Positions 1 to 11,900 of a stretch of DNA of 28,926 nucleotides are shown here, in pieces. Within the stretch, counting starts at the first letter, position 1, and each line of letters begins with the position of its first letter. Source of the DNA: Rhynchonema sp. JSB1_4 (lineage: Eukaryota > Nematoda > Chromadorea > Monhysterida > Xyalidae); assembly GCA_030248065.1 (NCBI GenBank), contig JASAMV010004665.1:1-28926 (forward strand), written 5' to 3'. Both the position numbers and the translations under genes were made by a program. Below the pieces are notes generated by a model that saw nothing but the letters and a program-made list of their open reading frames with translations, did no database searches and was not told the DNA's origin.

Positions 1-77
1 GGGGTACCTTGCAACCATCTGGATCCATCCCCCCCCCCCCAAGGGTACCTTGCAACCATTTGCCTGCCACTACACTG
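1..77. mobile_element. Right end of a hAT-type MITE (family B), cut by the window edge
   Basis: The segment ends in TGCCTGCCACTACACTG, the reverse complement of the start of the complete family B element at 21022. The preceding bases (GGTACCTTGCAACCAT units around a C-run) match the inner part of that copy in reverse. The left end lies outside the window. The 8 bases after the end are GGGTGGGG, so the other duplication cannot be checked. Confidence 0.75.
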
Positions 78-440
78 GGGTGGGGTTCTATTTACGGGGG
101 GGTCAATTTGGGGGGTTCTATTCTTGATTTGGAGCCATTTAGGTTGGGTTTAATTAATGGGGGTTCTATTTCCGATTCCGACAATACGGTAGACACTAAT
201 AAATGCGATTGTAAGCGAAAAAAACAACCTTTCAAACCCCTTCTTCGGGGTGGTTGGGGGTATTTCTGGGAACAATTTTTCGGATTCGGGTCAGTGAATT
301 AATAGAGCAACTTCCATTTACCGTATTGTCGGAAATAGAACCCCCCATTAATTGAACCCCACCCAAATGGCTCGAAATCAAAAATAGAACCCCCCATTAA
401 TTGACCCCACCCCCCATTAATAGAACCCCATCCCCACCCC
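78..440. repeat. Rearranged copy of the TA-flanked CCGTA-ended MITE (family C)
   Basis: Blocks such as GGGGTTCTATT and AATAGAACCCC face each other. ACAATACGGTA near 181-191 and TACCGTATTGT near 319-329 form an inverted pair extended by TTCTATTTCCG / CGGAAATAGAA. The middle (about 192-306, with AATAAATGCGATTGTAAGCG) matches 1414-1529 inside the complete family C copy. It is therefore a family C relative, but its ends are scrambled and I cannot fix the insertion boundaries. Confidence 0.6.
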
Positions 441-694
441 AACCTTCACCGTACCACAGACACAGATTAGTGCTATGGTAAGGCTGTGTTGTTGTTGCTA
501 AATATCATGCTTTACCTTTCGTTGCTTGTGTGCATAATTATTTGTATGTGCCCTCCTGCTATGTTATCTGATTCTGTTTTATCATCATGTACCACTCTAA
601 TTACCGGTTTACACTATAATTCACTAGGGCGCATCACTTGTGTCACGCCTCGTGCGGTTGTTTGATGTGCCCCTATCGTCTCTGAAACGATAAA
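441..694 (+). mobile_element. Probable 3' untranslated end of a plus-strand LINE
   Basis: No coding frame is recognisable. The segment ends in TCTCTGAAACGATAAAA and runs directly into a pure trinucleotide microsatellite. Ending in GATAAA plus a short tandem repeat also fits the LINE at 1813 (GATAAAA then TTTGAA repeats, minus strand) and the end at about 4190 (GATAAACAAC repeats). Short microsatellite tails are known from CR1/L2-type LINEs. The left boundary is a guess. Confidence 0.4.

Positions 695-769
<75 letters not shown>
695..769. repeat. (ACT)25 microsatellite
   Basis: About 25 uninterrupted ACT units. The array starts right after GATAAAA of a probable LINE 3' end, so it is best read as an expanded LINE tail. 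A perfect array of this length is likely to vary between individuals. Confidence 0.95.
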
Positions 770-770
<1 letters not shown>

Positions 771-889
771 GTGTCAAACGTTGTTTAAGCTTGCGTACAC
801 AACAAAATACAGCCTTTTAAGCATAATTGCCGCTGTTAAAGCTAGAAAATACCGAAAACAAGAACATTTTTCGGGGCATTATTAACAAT

Positions 890-1007
890 GATTTTTTTCG
901 TCGGGGGCCAAATGAAAAATATAACCCCCCAATAATTGACCCCCCCATTAATTGAACCCCCCAAAATGACCCCAGTGAAAAAATAGACCCCCCGGGTTCA
1001 GAGGTGG
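890..1007. repeat. Family C-like fragment rich in CCCCCC / ATTAATTGACCCC
   Basis: Repeated ATTGACCCCCC, ATTAATTGAACCCC and AATAGACCCCCC motifs match the inner ends of the CCGTA-ended MITEs. No clean terminal repeat or target duplication is visible, so this is a remnant. Confidence 0.5.
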
Positions 1008-1115
1008 GAATCGGGCCGGGTTACCTCGGCCCAGCCCGACAGTTCGGCCGGGAAGTTCCGGCCCGGCCTGACTTGGAAAAAAGTCGGCCCGGCCCGGCCC
1101 GATTTTTTCGGCCCG
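1008..1115. repeat. GGCCCG-rich degenerate repeat
   Basis: Irregular GGCCCG/CGGGCC units with spacers such as AGTCGGCCCGG and CCCGATTTTTTCGG. A second block of the same style is at 1697-1812 and abuts the 3' end of the LINE. The open frame across it has biased low-complexity composition and is not considered coding. Confidence 0.7.
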
Positions 1116-1201
1116 ACTTTTTCTGATGATATTTTGAAGCATTTCAAGCATATATTTTTTTGGTGCGAAAATTTATGTTTTTTGGCTTAGAATACCTGAT
1201 A

Positions 1202-1603
1202 CCGTAAAAACCTAAATACAGCCCCCCCGGAATAGAGCCCCCCAAAAAGGGGTCAGTGAATTAATAAAGCCCCCCGAAATAAGCCCCCCCCCCCGAAGTA
1301 ACATCCCTCTATACAGTACACAGTAGTGTATTAAGGCTTGGTAGTGGTGCACAGGTACATTTATGCACGTTTGTTGTTCGTTCAGAGCTCATAATGTGCC
1401 TCTAATTGACGAATAGACACGAATAAATGCGATTACAAGCGAAAAAACATCCTTCAAACCCATTTTCGTTTTTTTCGGAGTACTTTCTGGGAACAATTTT
1501 TCAGGTTCGGGTCAGTGAATTAATAGAGGCCCCCCCGAATAGAGCCCACGAAGATGAGGTCAATGAATTAATTAGAGCCCCCTTCTATTTTAGGTTTTTA
1601 CGG
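1202..1603. mobile_element. Complete TA-flanked MITE, CCGTA ends (family C)
   Basis: The 402-bp element begins CCGTAAAAACCTAAATAC and ends CTATTTTAGGTTTTTACGG, an imperfect terminal inverted repeat of about 19 bp. It is flanked by TA at 1200-1201 and 1604-1605. The interior has AATAGAGCCCCCC runs and a block shared with 192-306. It encodes no protein. A TA target duplication is typical of Tc1/mariner-type elements, but the superfamily is inferred only from that. The clearest sister copy is at 26038-26443. Confidence 0.75.
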
Positions 1604-1696
1604 TAATCATGGAAGTCGGTACTAATTTGCAGAATCGCGAGAAATTTTGGCAAATTTAGACTGAAAAATCACGATTTTTAATTGAAATTCGATCAT

Positions 1697-1812
1697 GTTG
1701 GGCCTTTTCGGCGGCTGCCGGCCCGGCCCGGCCAGCCCAACATTCCGGAAAGTCGGCCCGGCCCGGTACGGCCCGACCGTTGGGGCCAGAAACCTCGGCC
1801 CGGCCCGGCCCG
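1697..1812. repeat. GGCCCG-rich degenerate repeat beside a LINE 3' end
   Basis: CCGGCCCGGCCCGG-type units continue to about 1812, where the LINE 3' tail starts. Open frames on both strands here are composition artefacts. Confidence 0.7.
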
Positions 1813-3953
1813 ATTCAAATTCAAATTTTATCTGTAAGCTCACGCAAAGACCTTCAGGAGATCCGGCAAACACCTAAAAAAGAGACATATCAGTAAATAG
1901 CACACAAAATTATAATCATGAATGATCAAACGACAAAACGTACCGGAGAGATTACGAAAAAACAACAAACAACACAGCAACGGCAGGCGATAAATCAGCA
2001 ATTGATGGCGAACACGAGATGATAACAGATGTCAACAAAATTGATGACGATCTGAAAGCAGCAACCCAGTGACTGAGGAGATCAGTCAACGACGGCTGAA
2101 AATTTTGGAGTAATGTGGCAAGAAACTACGTCTCGACCACGTGAGTTTAGTTTAGTTTTAAAGGCCGCAATTGAGGCAGCAGAGACGACGCCCTCTGGTA
2201 GCCTGATCCAGAGGTCCACGACACGATTGGCCCAGTATCCGGACAAGTCCGCCCACCCGCGCCATGGACTCGACACAAACTGTGGGGAGTGCCCTAGGGT
2301 CGGGCGGCCGGTGTCACGAGATGGAAAGAAGGATTCCTTGGTAACCCCGGGTATGTGACCGTGAATGACCTTGTACACAAGCACAAGATCGTCCCCCGTC
2401 CCGCGATAAGTCGGGGGTCTAAATTTAGGCATGCAAACGCTGTTGGTAAAGCAGTTCTGCATGCCAGTTAAATAGTAAGTGAACCGACGTTGAATTTTTC
2501 AACGTTTTTAGCTAAAGTGACATTTTGAGGGGACCAAATGGACATGGAAAATTCCAGTAAAGGGCGGACATAGGCCAAATAAAGTTTCGGAGGAAGTCGA
2601 GATTTTGACTGTGAAAGTTTCGGCGGATGGTCTTCTCCATTCTGCTGGCGTCAGCCACAATTTTACCAAGATGTGACTCAAACTTTAAGTTTTGTTGGTC
2701 TATTAAGACACCCAAGTCCCGGACATGGGGTGGTGAAGTGGATTGCTACACTCCCACAAAAATAGACAGGGGGGACCTGGGGGCGATTCCCCAAGCCTTA
2801 CTGTGACGCTCTTATGGCTGGCAAGAGCCATGCCATTTGCAGAGAGCCAACTAATGACCGCATTTATGTCACCCTGGAGGATTTTGTGATCTGCAGCACT
2901 ACGGATTTCCCTGTAAATTTTGATATCATCAGCGTGGGGGTCCAGATAGGTACCTGGATGTACTACACTGACAACATCATTTATGTAGATGAGAAAAAGG
3001 CGTTACCGGGAACACTTGGGCCTGGGCAACCCCGGAGGTGACCGGAATCCACCCACACCCAGAGACTGCGTCCCCGACCCGAACCCGCTGTGACCGCCCG
3101 TTGGGTATGAAGATACCCAATTGAGTAAATGGCGGGGGAAACCGTAGTGCTGCAGTTTTTGCAGCAGCGCAGAGTGGGGGACAGTGTCGAAAGCCTTTTG
3201 GCTGTCTAGGTAAATGATGTCCACTGCGTTCCCACGCTCCAACGCTGCTGTCCAGTGCGACATGCAGCACAATAGCTGAGCCTCTACAGAGCGACCAGGG
3301 ATGAAACCGGATTCGGAGGGAGATCATAAATTATGTTTTTGAAGATGGGCCATGACCTTTGAATTAACGAAGGTCTTCCAAAAGTTGGCAGGAGGAGGAT
3401 GTAAGAGAAATGGGGCGATATTTAGTGACATTTTTTGGGAATTTTTCCTTGGGGATCGGGATCACGTCGGCCAACTTGAACCATTGGGAACAACTCCGGT
3501 GTGGAGAATTTGGTTAAAAAGGAAAGGAGTATTGGTCCACAAGGGTGATGCCCAACTTTTTCAAGAAGGCCGAAGGGATCCCGTCAGGACCGGGGGTAGT
3601 TTTGGCTGGTAATTTTCGAAAAAATTGAAGGACCAACGGGGGTGAGCAGACCATTTCCTCCATGTCCGGGATGGGATGAGCTGCACACAGAGGGGTTGTG
3701 CCTGAGGGTCAGGAGCTGGAATTGAAGACCGAGGCAAAATATTTTGTTGAAGGCGATGGCCTTGCCCTTGTCCTCCGTGTGCCGGCGCGCCATCGGTGTA
3801 AGTTACGTGCAGGAAGATCAGTCCTAGGGCTGATTTTTCGTCTGATGTAACTCCGAAACTTTTTTGGGCTTGGATTAGTGACCAACGACTGTTCCCGCCT
3901 ATGGACCCAATATGCCCTCTGAGCCCGACATTTGTCGTTTGACAAGGACGAGG
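1813..3953 (-). mobile_element. Decayed, 5'-truncated non-LTR retrotransposon (CR1-like LINE)
   Basis: Read on the minus strand, the element runs from about 3953 (truncated inside the open frame) to a 3' end at about 1813. The end has the form GATAAAATTTGAATTTGAA, meaning GATAAAA plus TTTGAA units. The coding part occupies about 2082-3945 and is described separately. The remaining 270 bases are 3' UTR, and they recur nearly unchanged at 22516-22974, which confirms both the family and its 3' boundary. The CR1/L2-like assignment rests on the microsatellite-type tail and the C-terminal protein pattern, so it is tentative. Confidence 0.8.
2082..3945 (-). pseudogene. LINE ORF2 remnant: reverse transcriptase and C-terminal region
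   Basis: Non-LTR reverse transcriptase pieces appear in the correct order on the minus strand, spread over different frames. They are the TPGPDGIPSAFLKKLGI block (near 3600), ADVIPIPK and YRPISLTSS (near 3460-3400), SGFIPGR (near 3300), and motif A as DIIYLDSQKAFDTVPHSALL (near 3220-3160). Next come LFLIYINDVV (near 3000), the catalytic box as ADDIKIY (near 2933), DLGVLIDQQ with KFESHLGKIV (near 2715-2650), and the C-terminal LVYKVIHG and RVVDLWIRLPEGVVSA (2380-2170). The residue before ADD is H where F or Y is usual, and the right frame breaks by frameshift or stop at least near 3510, 3380, 3100, 2590 and 2480. It cannot make a working enzyme. The N-terminal endonuclease is missing. Confidence 0.88.
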
Positions 3954-4190
3954 ATTAATGCATAATTTTCAGTTCTGTTAACATGTCCTGTGATCTGTCC
4001 TGATGTCCGTGATCTTTCTCTCTCCTTGGCGCTTTTTGTTAGCTTTTATTTGCTGTGACTTGTTAACCAGTGTTGTAACTTTTTTTCATTTCCGTAATTG
4101 TCCCACCCGGTCTTGTAACTGTATTCTATCGTTGATTTACGTGCATGGTTTTATGCGTCACTGAGAGCGATAAACAACAAACAACAACCC
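3954..4190 (+). mobile_element. Probable 3' end of a second, plus-strand LINE
   Basis: A T-rich segment ends in CTGAGAGCGATAAACAACAAACAACAAC. GATAAA followed by a CAA-type short repeat resembles the ends at 694 and (inverted) 1813. It sits head-on against the truncated 5' end of the minus-strand LINE. No coding sequence remains. The left limit is set only by the end of the neighbouring element. Confidence 0.4.
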
Positions 4191-4419
4191 AGCCCCGCCT
4201 GCGTCGGCGAATGACGCGAGGTTTTTTTTGCAACGGGAATAATTGGTGTTGATATTAGGTTCCCGATGCATGCGCGAGCGCAGACGAACTAAGTTCTCCG
4301 TAGCGGGAAAGCTGAGGTGACCAATCGGGCATATACCCGGTTGTCGAGGAGACGCGTGAGATGGGTACAAACTCTTTAATGGCCATTTGGCATGCTAATT
4401 TAATAGCATCCCCAGGTAG

Positions 4420-4805
4420 CAGTGTCATTCCTGGTCCGGAGGAACAGGCGGTACCCCCTTTTTTCGGAGGGGAACGTCTCCACCTGGGGGGAAGGGGGGG
4501 GGGGAGGACCCGGAAGGGGGAGGACCCAAATTTGGAGAAAAGTCATTTTTTGAGGCTGAAAATTTGGCTCATTTTGCCCCTTTTTGGAAAAAATTCTCCA
4601 TAAAAAGGGTATTTTCGAGACTTTTGACATCATTGACCTAAAAATTACCCATTTAGGCCAAAAAATGCCTATTTTAGGCCAAAATTTGCTATTTTCAGTA
4701 AAACTGGGGGAGCGACGTTACCGGAGGGGGAACAGTGGGGCAGGCGTACCATGGAGGGGAACAGACCGTACCCAAGGGGGCCCCCCTCCCCCAGGAACTA
4801 CACTG
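4420..4805. mobile_element. Complete hAT-type MITE (family A) with 8-bp TSD
   Basis: The 386-bp element begins CAGTGTCATTCCTGG and ends CCAGGAACTACACTG. It is flanked by a perfect 8-bp duplication CCAGGTAG at 4412-4419 and 4806-4813. The 8-bp TSD with CAGTG termini is the hAT superfamily signature. The interior has G/C-rich ends and an A/T-rich middle (TTTGGAAAAAATTCTCC, GGCCAAAAAATGCC) shared with copies at 19458, 20012 and 25220. It has no transposase frame and must have been mobilised in trans. Confidence 0.9.
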
Positions 4806-4926
4806 CCAGGTAGAAAAAGGGTCTGAAAATGGGCCATAAAGAATTTCATCCCATGGAATATTAAGCGAAAGAAAAGCTTCCATCACGTCCCATTCTGGCT
4901 TGGCCCCGATTTCCCACCTCTGCCCG

Positions 4927-4949
4927 GGTTCTATTTCCCGACAATACGG
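4927..4949. mobile_element. Terminal fragment of a CCGTA-ended MITE
   Basis: GGTTCTATTTCCCGACAATACGG followed by TA matches the terminal motif at 165-191. The opposite end is not present nearby, so this is a solo end or chance survivor. Confidence 0.45.
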
Positions 4950-4951
4950 TA

Positions 4952-5616
4952 GGTTCAGAAAACTTGCAGAAATTATGAGCGTGATATCCGGATTTATTTT
5001 TGTTGATAAGGTCATAAATAAATGATACAAATCACAATAAGAATGGTTGAAGCAATTGCAATCAATCAGTGGACAAGGTATAGGTGTGTAAGTAGACAGC
5101 ATTTATCAAAGGAAGGCAAAGCAAGCTTTCATACGACTGTAAATTCCACACGTATTACAAAGATCGGTAGATAAGTAAACTAATAGAATCCAATCAAACA
5201 ATCGGAAAGTAACAGTAAACACAATTTTATGTAGGACTTTACAAAGAGATCTGCCCACAACCTGCTGAATCGGGGCTCATTTACTGGTATAGTAAGTTTC
5301 TAATTTCGTTGCCTCACGCAGTTTTACAGACGCAGGGAAACTCACACACTCACAACAAGCTTAACACAGGCCGCTCTCTGACAAAAGCAATAAGTTTTTT
5401 AGCGTAGTCATCATCCACAGCGCACGCCAAACAGCCTCTGAAACATTTCGTGTGCTCAGTTCGTGTTCTCAGTCGACAGCTAGTGAGCAGATTATGTACG
5501 CACGTCCACCACAAGTGACATCAGCATGTCCCGAAAGTGACCCACGCAAGAGCGAGAACATAATTTGAAGCTGACCATTGACAAACAAAACCAGTCAACG
5601 GATGGACAACAATTTG
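4952..5616. other. No recognisable feature
   Basis: Mixed-composition sequence with no open frame resembling a known protein, no tandem repeat and no clear RNA gene. It separates the MITE cluster from the foldback and the satellite. Confidence 0.5.
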
Positions 5617-5791
5617 CGAAACGGTAAAACGAGTTTGGTTCGGTGCAAAGATCGGTGTGAGCTCGGTCGAAACCTCGGCGTAAACAAACGTGATCCGCGT
5701 AAACATCAAGCAATGTTTCACGTTTACACCGAGCATACAAGGACCGATCTTGCGACCGAGCCATTGTTCACATTCACATTATACCGTTTCG
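5617..5791. repeat. Imperfect foldback, about 175 bp
   Basis: Nested inverted pairs share roughly one centre: CGAAACGGTA (5617-5626) with TACCGTTTCG (5782-5791), AAGATCGGT (5648-5656) with ACCGATCTT (5743-5751), and GTAAACAT near 5700 with ATGTTTCAC near 5713. This gives a long bulged hairpin. It may be a small foldback MITE; no flanking duplication was found. Confidence 0.55.
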
Positions 5792-5913
5792 AAAACTCCC
5801 TCCACCCATCATGTTTACTAAAAATTCTTCAAAGTTACTCGCTTACTTTGATCTGTCGGCCGGCAGTTTAGCAGAGGAACCGGGCACTCTAACCAAAAAA
5901 TAACCCAATATCT

Positions 5914-8900
5914 TGCTTTCCAAGTAATGTACGTACAGTACTAAGCCAAAGCGAACCACACGCACACAAAACAAGCTGGTGCACCCAAGAAGGTGTTCTG
6001 TTTGGCTCTCTTGTGGATCTGTCTCCATACCTACAGTGCTTGCATTCCAAGTAATGTACGTACGGTACTAAGCCAAACGAACCACGCGCACACAAAACAA
6101 GCTGGTGCACCCAAGAAGGCGTTCCGTTTGGATTACATGTGGATCTGTGCCACATACCTGCAGTGCTTGCATTCCAAGTAATGTACGTACAGTACTAAGC
6201 CAAAACGAACCCACATGCACACAAAACAAGCTGGTGCACCCAAGAAGGCGTTCCGTTTGGATTACATGTGGATCTGTGCCACATACCTGCAGTGCTTGCA
6301 TTCCAAGTAATGTACGTACAGTACTAAGCCAAAACGAACCCACATGCACACAAAATAAGCTGGTGCACCCAAGAAGGCGTTCCGTTTGGATTACACGTGG
6401 ATCTGTGCCACATACCTGCAGTGCTTGCATTCCAAGTAATGTACGTACGGTACTAAGCCAAAACGAACCACACGCACACAAAACAATCCGGTGCGCCCAA
6501 GAAGCGTTCCGTTTGGATTACATGTGGATCTGTGCCCATACCCACAGTGCTTGCATTCCAAAGTAATGTATGTACAGTACTACATAAGCCAAACCAACCC
6601 ACACGCTCACAAAACAAGCTGGTGCACCAAAGAAGGTGTTCTGTTTGGCTCTCATGTGGATTCTGTGTCACACACCAACAGTGCTTGCTTTCCAAGCGAT
6701 GTACGTGCAGTACTAAGCCAAAACGAACCCACACGCACACAAAACAAGCTGGTGCACACAAGAAGGCGTTCCGTTTGGATTACATGTGGACCTGTGTCCA
6801 TACCTACAGTGCTTGCATTTCAAGTAATGTATGTACAGTACTACATACGCCAAACCAACCCACACGCACACAAAACAAGCTGGTGCACCCAAGGTGTTCT
6901 GTTTGGCTCTCATGTGGATCTGTGCCACATGCTACAGTGCTTGCTTTCAAAGTAATGTTCGTGCGGTACTACATAAGCCAAACCAATCCACACGCTCACA
7001 AAACAAGCTGGTGCACCAAAATAGGTGTTCTGTTTGGCTCTCTTGTGGATTCTGTGCCACACACCAACAGTGCTTGCTTTCCAAGCGATGTACGTGCAGT
7101 ACTAACCCAAAACGAATCCACACGCACACAAAACAAGCTGGTGCACCCAAGTAGGTGTTCTGTTGGGCTTGCTTGCGGATCTGTGCAACATACCCACCGT
7201 GCTTGCTTTCCAGGTAATGTACGTACGGTACTAAGCCAAAACAAACCACACGCACACAAAACAAGCTGGTGCACCCGCCAAGAAGGTGTTCTGTTTGGCT
7301 CTCATGTGGATCTGTGCTCATACCTACAGTGCTTGCATTCCAAGTAATGTACGTACAGTACTAAGCCAAAACGAACCACACGCACACAAAACAAGCTGGT
7401 GCACCCAAGAAGGTGTTCTGTTTGGCTCTCATGTGGATCTGTGCTCATACCTACAGTGCTTGCATTCCAAGTAATGTACGTACGGCACTAAGCCAAAACG
7501 AACCACGCGCACACAAAACAAGCTGGTGCACCCAAGAAGGCGTTCCGTTTGGATTACATGTGGATCTGTGCCACATACCTGCAGTGCTTGCATTCCAAGT
7601 TATGTACGTACAGTACTAAGCCAAAACGAACCCACATGCACACAAAACAAGCTGGTGCACCCAAGAAGGCGTTCCGTTTGGATTACATGTGGATCTGTGC
7701 CACATACCTGCAGTGCTTGCATTCCAAGTAATGTACGTACAGTACTAAGCCAAAACGAACCCACATGCACACAAAATAAGCTGGTGCACCTAAGAAGGCG
7801 TTCCGTTTGGATTACATGTGGATCTGTGCCACATACCTGCAGTGCTTGCATTCCAAGTAATGTACGTACGGTACTAAGCCAAAACGAACCACACGCACAC
7901 AAAACAATCCGGCGCGCCCAAGAAGCGTTCCGTTTGGATTACATGTGGATCTGTGCCCATACCCACAGTGCTTGCATTCCAAGTAATGTATGTACAGTAC
8001 TACATAAGCCAAAACGAATCACACGCACACAAAACATGCCGGTGCACCCAAGAAGGTGTCTGTTAGGCTTTCATGTGGATCTGTGCCACATACCCACAGT
8101 GCTTGCATTCCAAGTAATGTACGTGCAGTATTAAGCCAAAACGAACCCACATGCACACAAAACAAGCTGGTGCACCCAAGAAGGTGTTCTGTTTGGCTCT
8201 CATGTGGATCTGTGCAACATACCCACCGTGCTTGCTTTCCAAGTAATGTACGTACAGTACCAAGACAAAACAAACCACACGCACACAAAACAAGCTGGTG
8301 CACCCAAGAAGGTGTTCTGTTTGGCTCTCATGTGGATTCTGTGCCACACACCTACAGTGCTTGCTTTCCAAGTAATGTACGTACAGTACTAAGCCAAAGC
8401 GAACCACACACACACAAAACAAGCCGGTGCGCCCAAGAACGCGTTCCGTTTGGATTACATGTGGATCTGTGCCCATGCCTACAGTGCTTGCATTCGAAGT
8501 AATGTATGTACAGTACTACATAAGCCAAACCAACCCACACCCTCGCAAAACAAACTCGTGCACCAAAGGCGTTCCGTTTGGATTACATGTGGATCTGTGC
8601 CACATACCTGCAGTGCTTTGCTTGCTTTACAAGTTATGTACGTACAGTACTATGCCAAAACGAACCACACGCACACAAAGCAAGCTGGTGCAAACAAGAA
8701 GGCGTTCCGTTTGGATTACATGTGGATCTGTGTCCATACCTACAGTGCTTGCATTTCAAGTAATGTAACGTACGTACAATACTAAGCCAAAACGAACCAC
8801 ACGCACACAAAACAAGCTGGTGCACCCAAGAAGGTGTTCTGTTTGGCTCTCATGTAGATCTGTGACCATACCTACAGTACTTGCATAACAAATAATGTAC

Positions 8901-11900
8901 GTACGGTACTAAGCCAAAACGAACCACACGCACACAAGACAAGCCAGTGCGCCCAAGAAAGCGTTCCGTTTGGATTACATGTTGATCTGTGCCCATACCT
9001 ACCGTGCTTGCATTCCAAGTAATGTATGTACAGTACTACATAAGCTAAACCGACCCACACGCCCACAAAACAAGCTGGTGCACCCAAGAAGGCGTTTCGT
9101 TTGGATCTCTTGTGGATCTGTGCCCATACCTACAGTGCTTGCGTTCCAAGTATTGTACGTACAGTACTAAGCCAAAACGAACCACACGCACACAAAACAA
9201 GCTGGTGCACCCAAGAAGGCGTTCCCTTTGGATTACATGTGGATCTGAGTCCATACCTACAGTGCTTGCGTTCCAAGTAATGTAATGTACGTACAATACT
9301 AAGCCAAAACGAACCACACGCACACAAAACAAGCTGGTGCACCCAAGAAGGCGTTCCGTTTGGATTACATGTGGATCTGTGTCCATACCTACAGTGCTTG
9401 CATTTCAAGTAATGTAATGTACGTACAATACTAAGCCAAAACGAACCACACGCACACAAAACAAGCTGGTGCACCCAAGAAGGTGTTCTGTTTGGCTCTC
9501 ATGTAGATCTGTGACCATACCTACAGCGCTTGCATAACAAGTAATGTACGTACGGTACTAAGCCAAAACGAACCACACGCACACAAGACAAGCCAGTGCG
9601 CCCAAGAAAGCGTTCCGTTTGGATTACATGTGGATCTGTGCCCATACCTACCGTGCTTGCATTCCAAGTAATGTATGTACAGTACTACATAAGCTAAACC
9701 GACCCACACGCCCACAAAACAAGCTGGTGCACCCAAGAAGGCGTTTCGTTTGGATCTCTTGTAGATCTGTGACCATACCTACAGTACTTGCATTCAAGTA
9801 TTGTACGTACAGTACTAAGCCAAAACGAACCACACGCACACAAAACAAGCCAGTGCGCCCAAGAAAGCGCTCCGTTTGGATTACATGTGGATCTGTGTCC
9901 ATACCTACAGTGCTTGCATTTCAAGTAATGTATGTACAGTACTACATGAGCCAAACCCACCCACACGTACACAAACCAAGCTGGTGCACCCAAGACAGTG
10001 TTCTGTTTGGCTCTCATGTGGATCTGTGTCCATAATACCTACAGTGCTTGCATTCCAAGTAATGTTCGTACAGTATTAAGCCAAAACGAAACACATGCAC
10101 ACAAAACAAGCTGGTGCACCCAAGAAGGCGTTCTGTCTGGATCTCTTGTGGATCTGTGCCCATACCTACAGTGCTTGCGTTGCAAGTAATGTACGTACAG
10201 TACTAAGCCAAAACGAACCACACGCACACAAAACAAGCTGGTGCACCCAAGAACGCGTTCCGTTTGGATTACATGTGGATCTGTGCCACATACCTACAGT
10301 GCTTTGCTTGCTTTACAAGTTATGTACGTACAGTACTAAGCCAAAACGAACCACACGCACACAAAGCAAGCTGGTTCACCCAAGAAGGCGTTCCGTTTGG
10401 ATTACATGTGGATCTGTGTCCATACCTACAGTGCTTGCATTTCAAGCAATGTATGTACAGTACAACATAAGCCAAACCAACCCACACGCACGCAAAACAA
10501 GCTGGTGCACCCAAGAAGGTGTTCTGTTTGGCTCTCATGTGGATCTGTGCCACATACCTACAGCGCTTTGCTTGCTTTACAAGTTATGTACGTACAGTGC
10601 TGAGCCAAAACGAACCCACATGCACACAAAACAAGCTGGTGCACCCAAGAAGGTGTTCTGCTTGGCTCTCATGTAGATCTGTGACCATACCTACAGTACT
10701 TGCATTCAAGTAATGTAGGTACGGTACTAAGCCAAAACGAACCACACGCACACAAAACAAGCCAGTGCGCCCAAGAAAGCGCTCCGTTTGGATTACATGT
10801 GGATCTGTGTCCATACCTACAGTGCTTGCATTTCAAGCAATGTATGTACAGTACAACATAAGCCAAACGAACCCACACGCACACAAAACAAGCTGGTGCA
10901 CCCAAGAAGGTGTTCTGTTAGGCTTTCATGGGATCTGTGCCACATACCTACAGTGCTACCTACAGTGCTTGCATTCCAAGTAATGTACGTACAGTACTAA
11001 GCCAAAACGAACCCACATGCACACAAAACAAGCTGGTGCACCCAAGAAGGTGTTCTGTTTGGCTCTCATGTAGATCTGTGACCATACCTACAGTACTTGC
11101 ATTCCAAGTAATGTACGTACGGTACTAAGCCAAAACGAACCACACGCACACAAAACAAGCCAGTAGGCCCAAGAAAGCGTTCCGTTTGGATTACATGTGG
11201 ATCTGTGCCCATACCTACCGTGCTTGCATTCCAAGTAATGTATGTACAGTACTACATAAGCCAAACCGACCCACACGCACACAAAACAAGCTGGTGCACC
11301 CAAGAAGGTGTTCTGTTTGGCTCTCATGTGGATCTGTGCCACATACCTACAGCGCTTTGCTTGCTTTACAAGTTATGTACGTACAGTGCTGAGCCAAAAC
11401 GAACCCACATGCACACAAAACAAGCTGGTGCACCCAAGAAGGTGTTCTGCTTGGCTCTCATGTAGATCTGTGACCATACCTACAGTACTTGCATTCAAGT
11501 AATGTAGGTACGGTACTAAGCCAAAACGAACCACACGCACACAAAACAAGCCAGTGCGCCCAAGAAAGCGCTCCGTTTGGATTACATGTGGATCTGTGTC
11601 CATACCTACAGTGCTTGCATTTCAAGTAATGTATGTACAGTACTACATGAGCCAAACCCACCCACACGTACACAAACCAAGCTGGTGCACCCAAGACAGT
11701 GTTCTGTTTGGCTCTCATGTGGATCTGTGTCCATAATACCTACAGTGCTTGCATTCCAAGTAATGTTCGTACAGTATTAAGCCAAAACGAAACACATGCA
11801 CACAAAACAAGCTGGTGCACCCAAGAAGGCGTTCTGTTTGGATCTCTTGTGGATCTGTGCCCATACCTACAGTGCTTGCGTTGCAAGTAATGTACGTACA

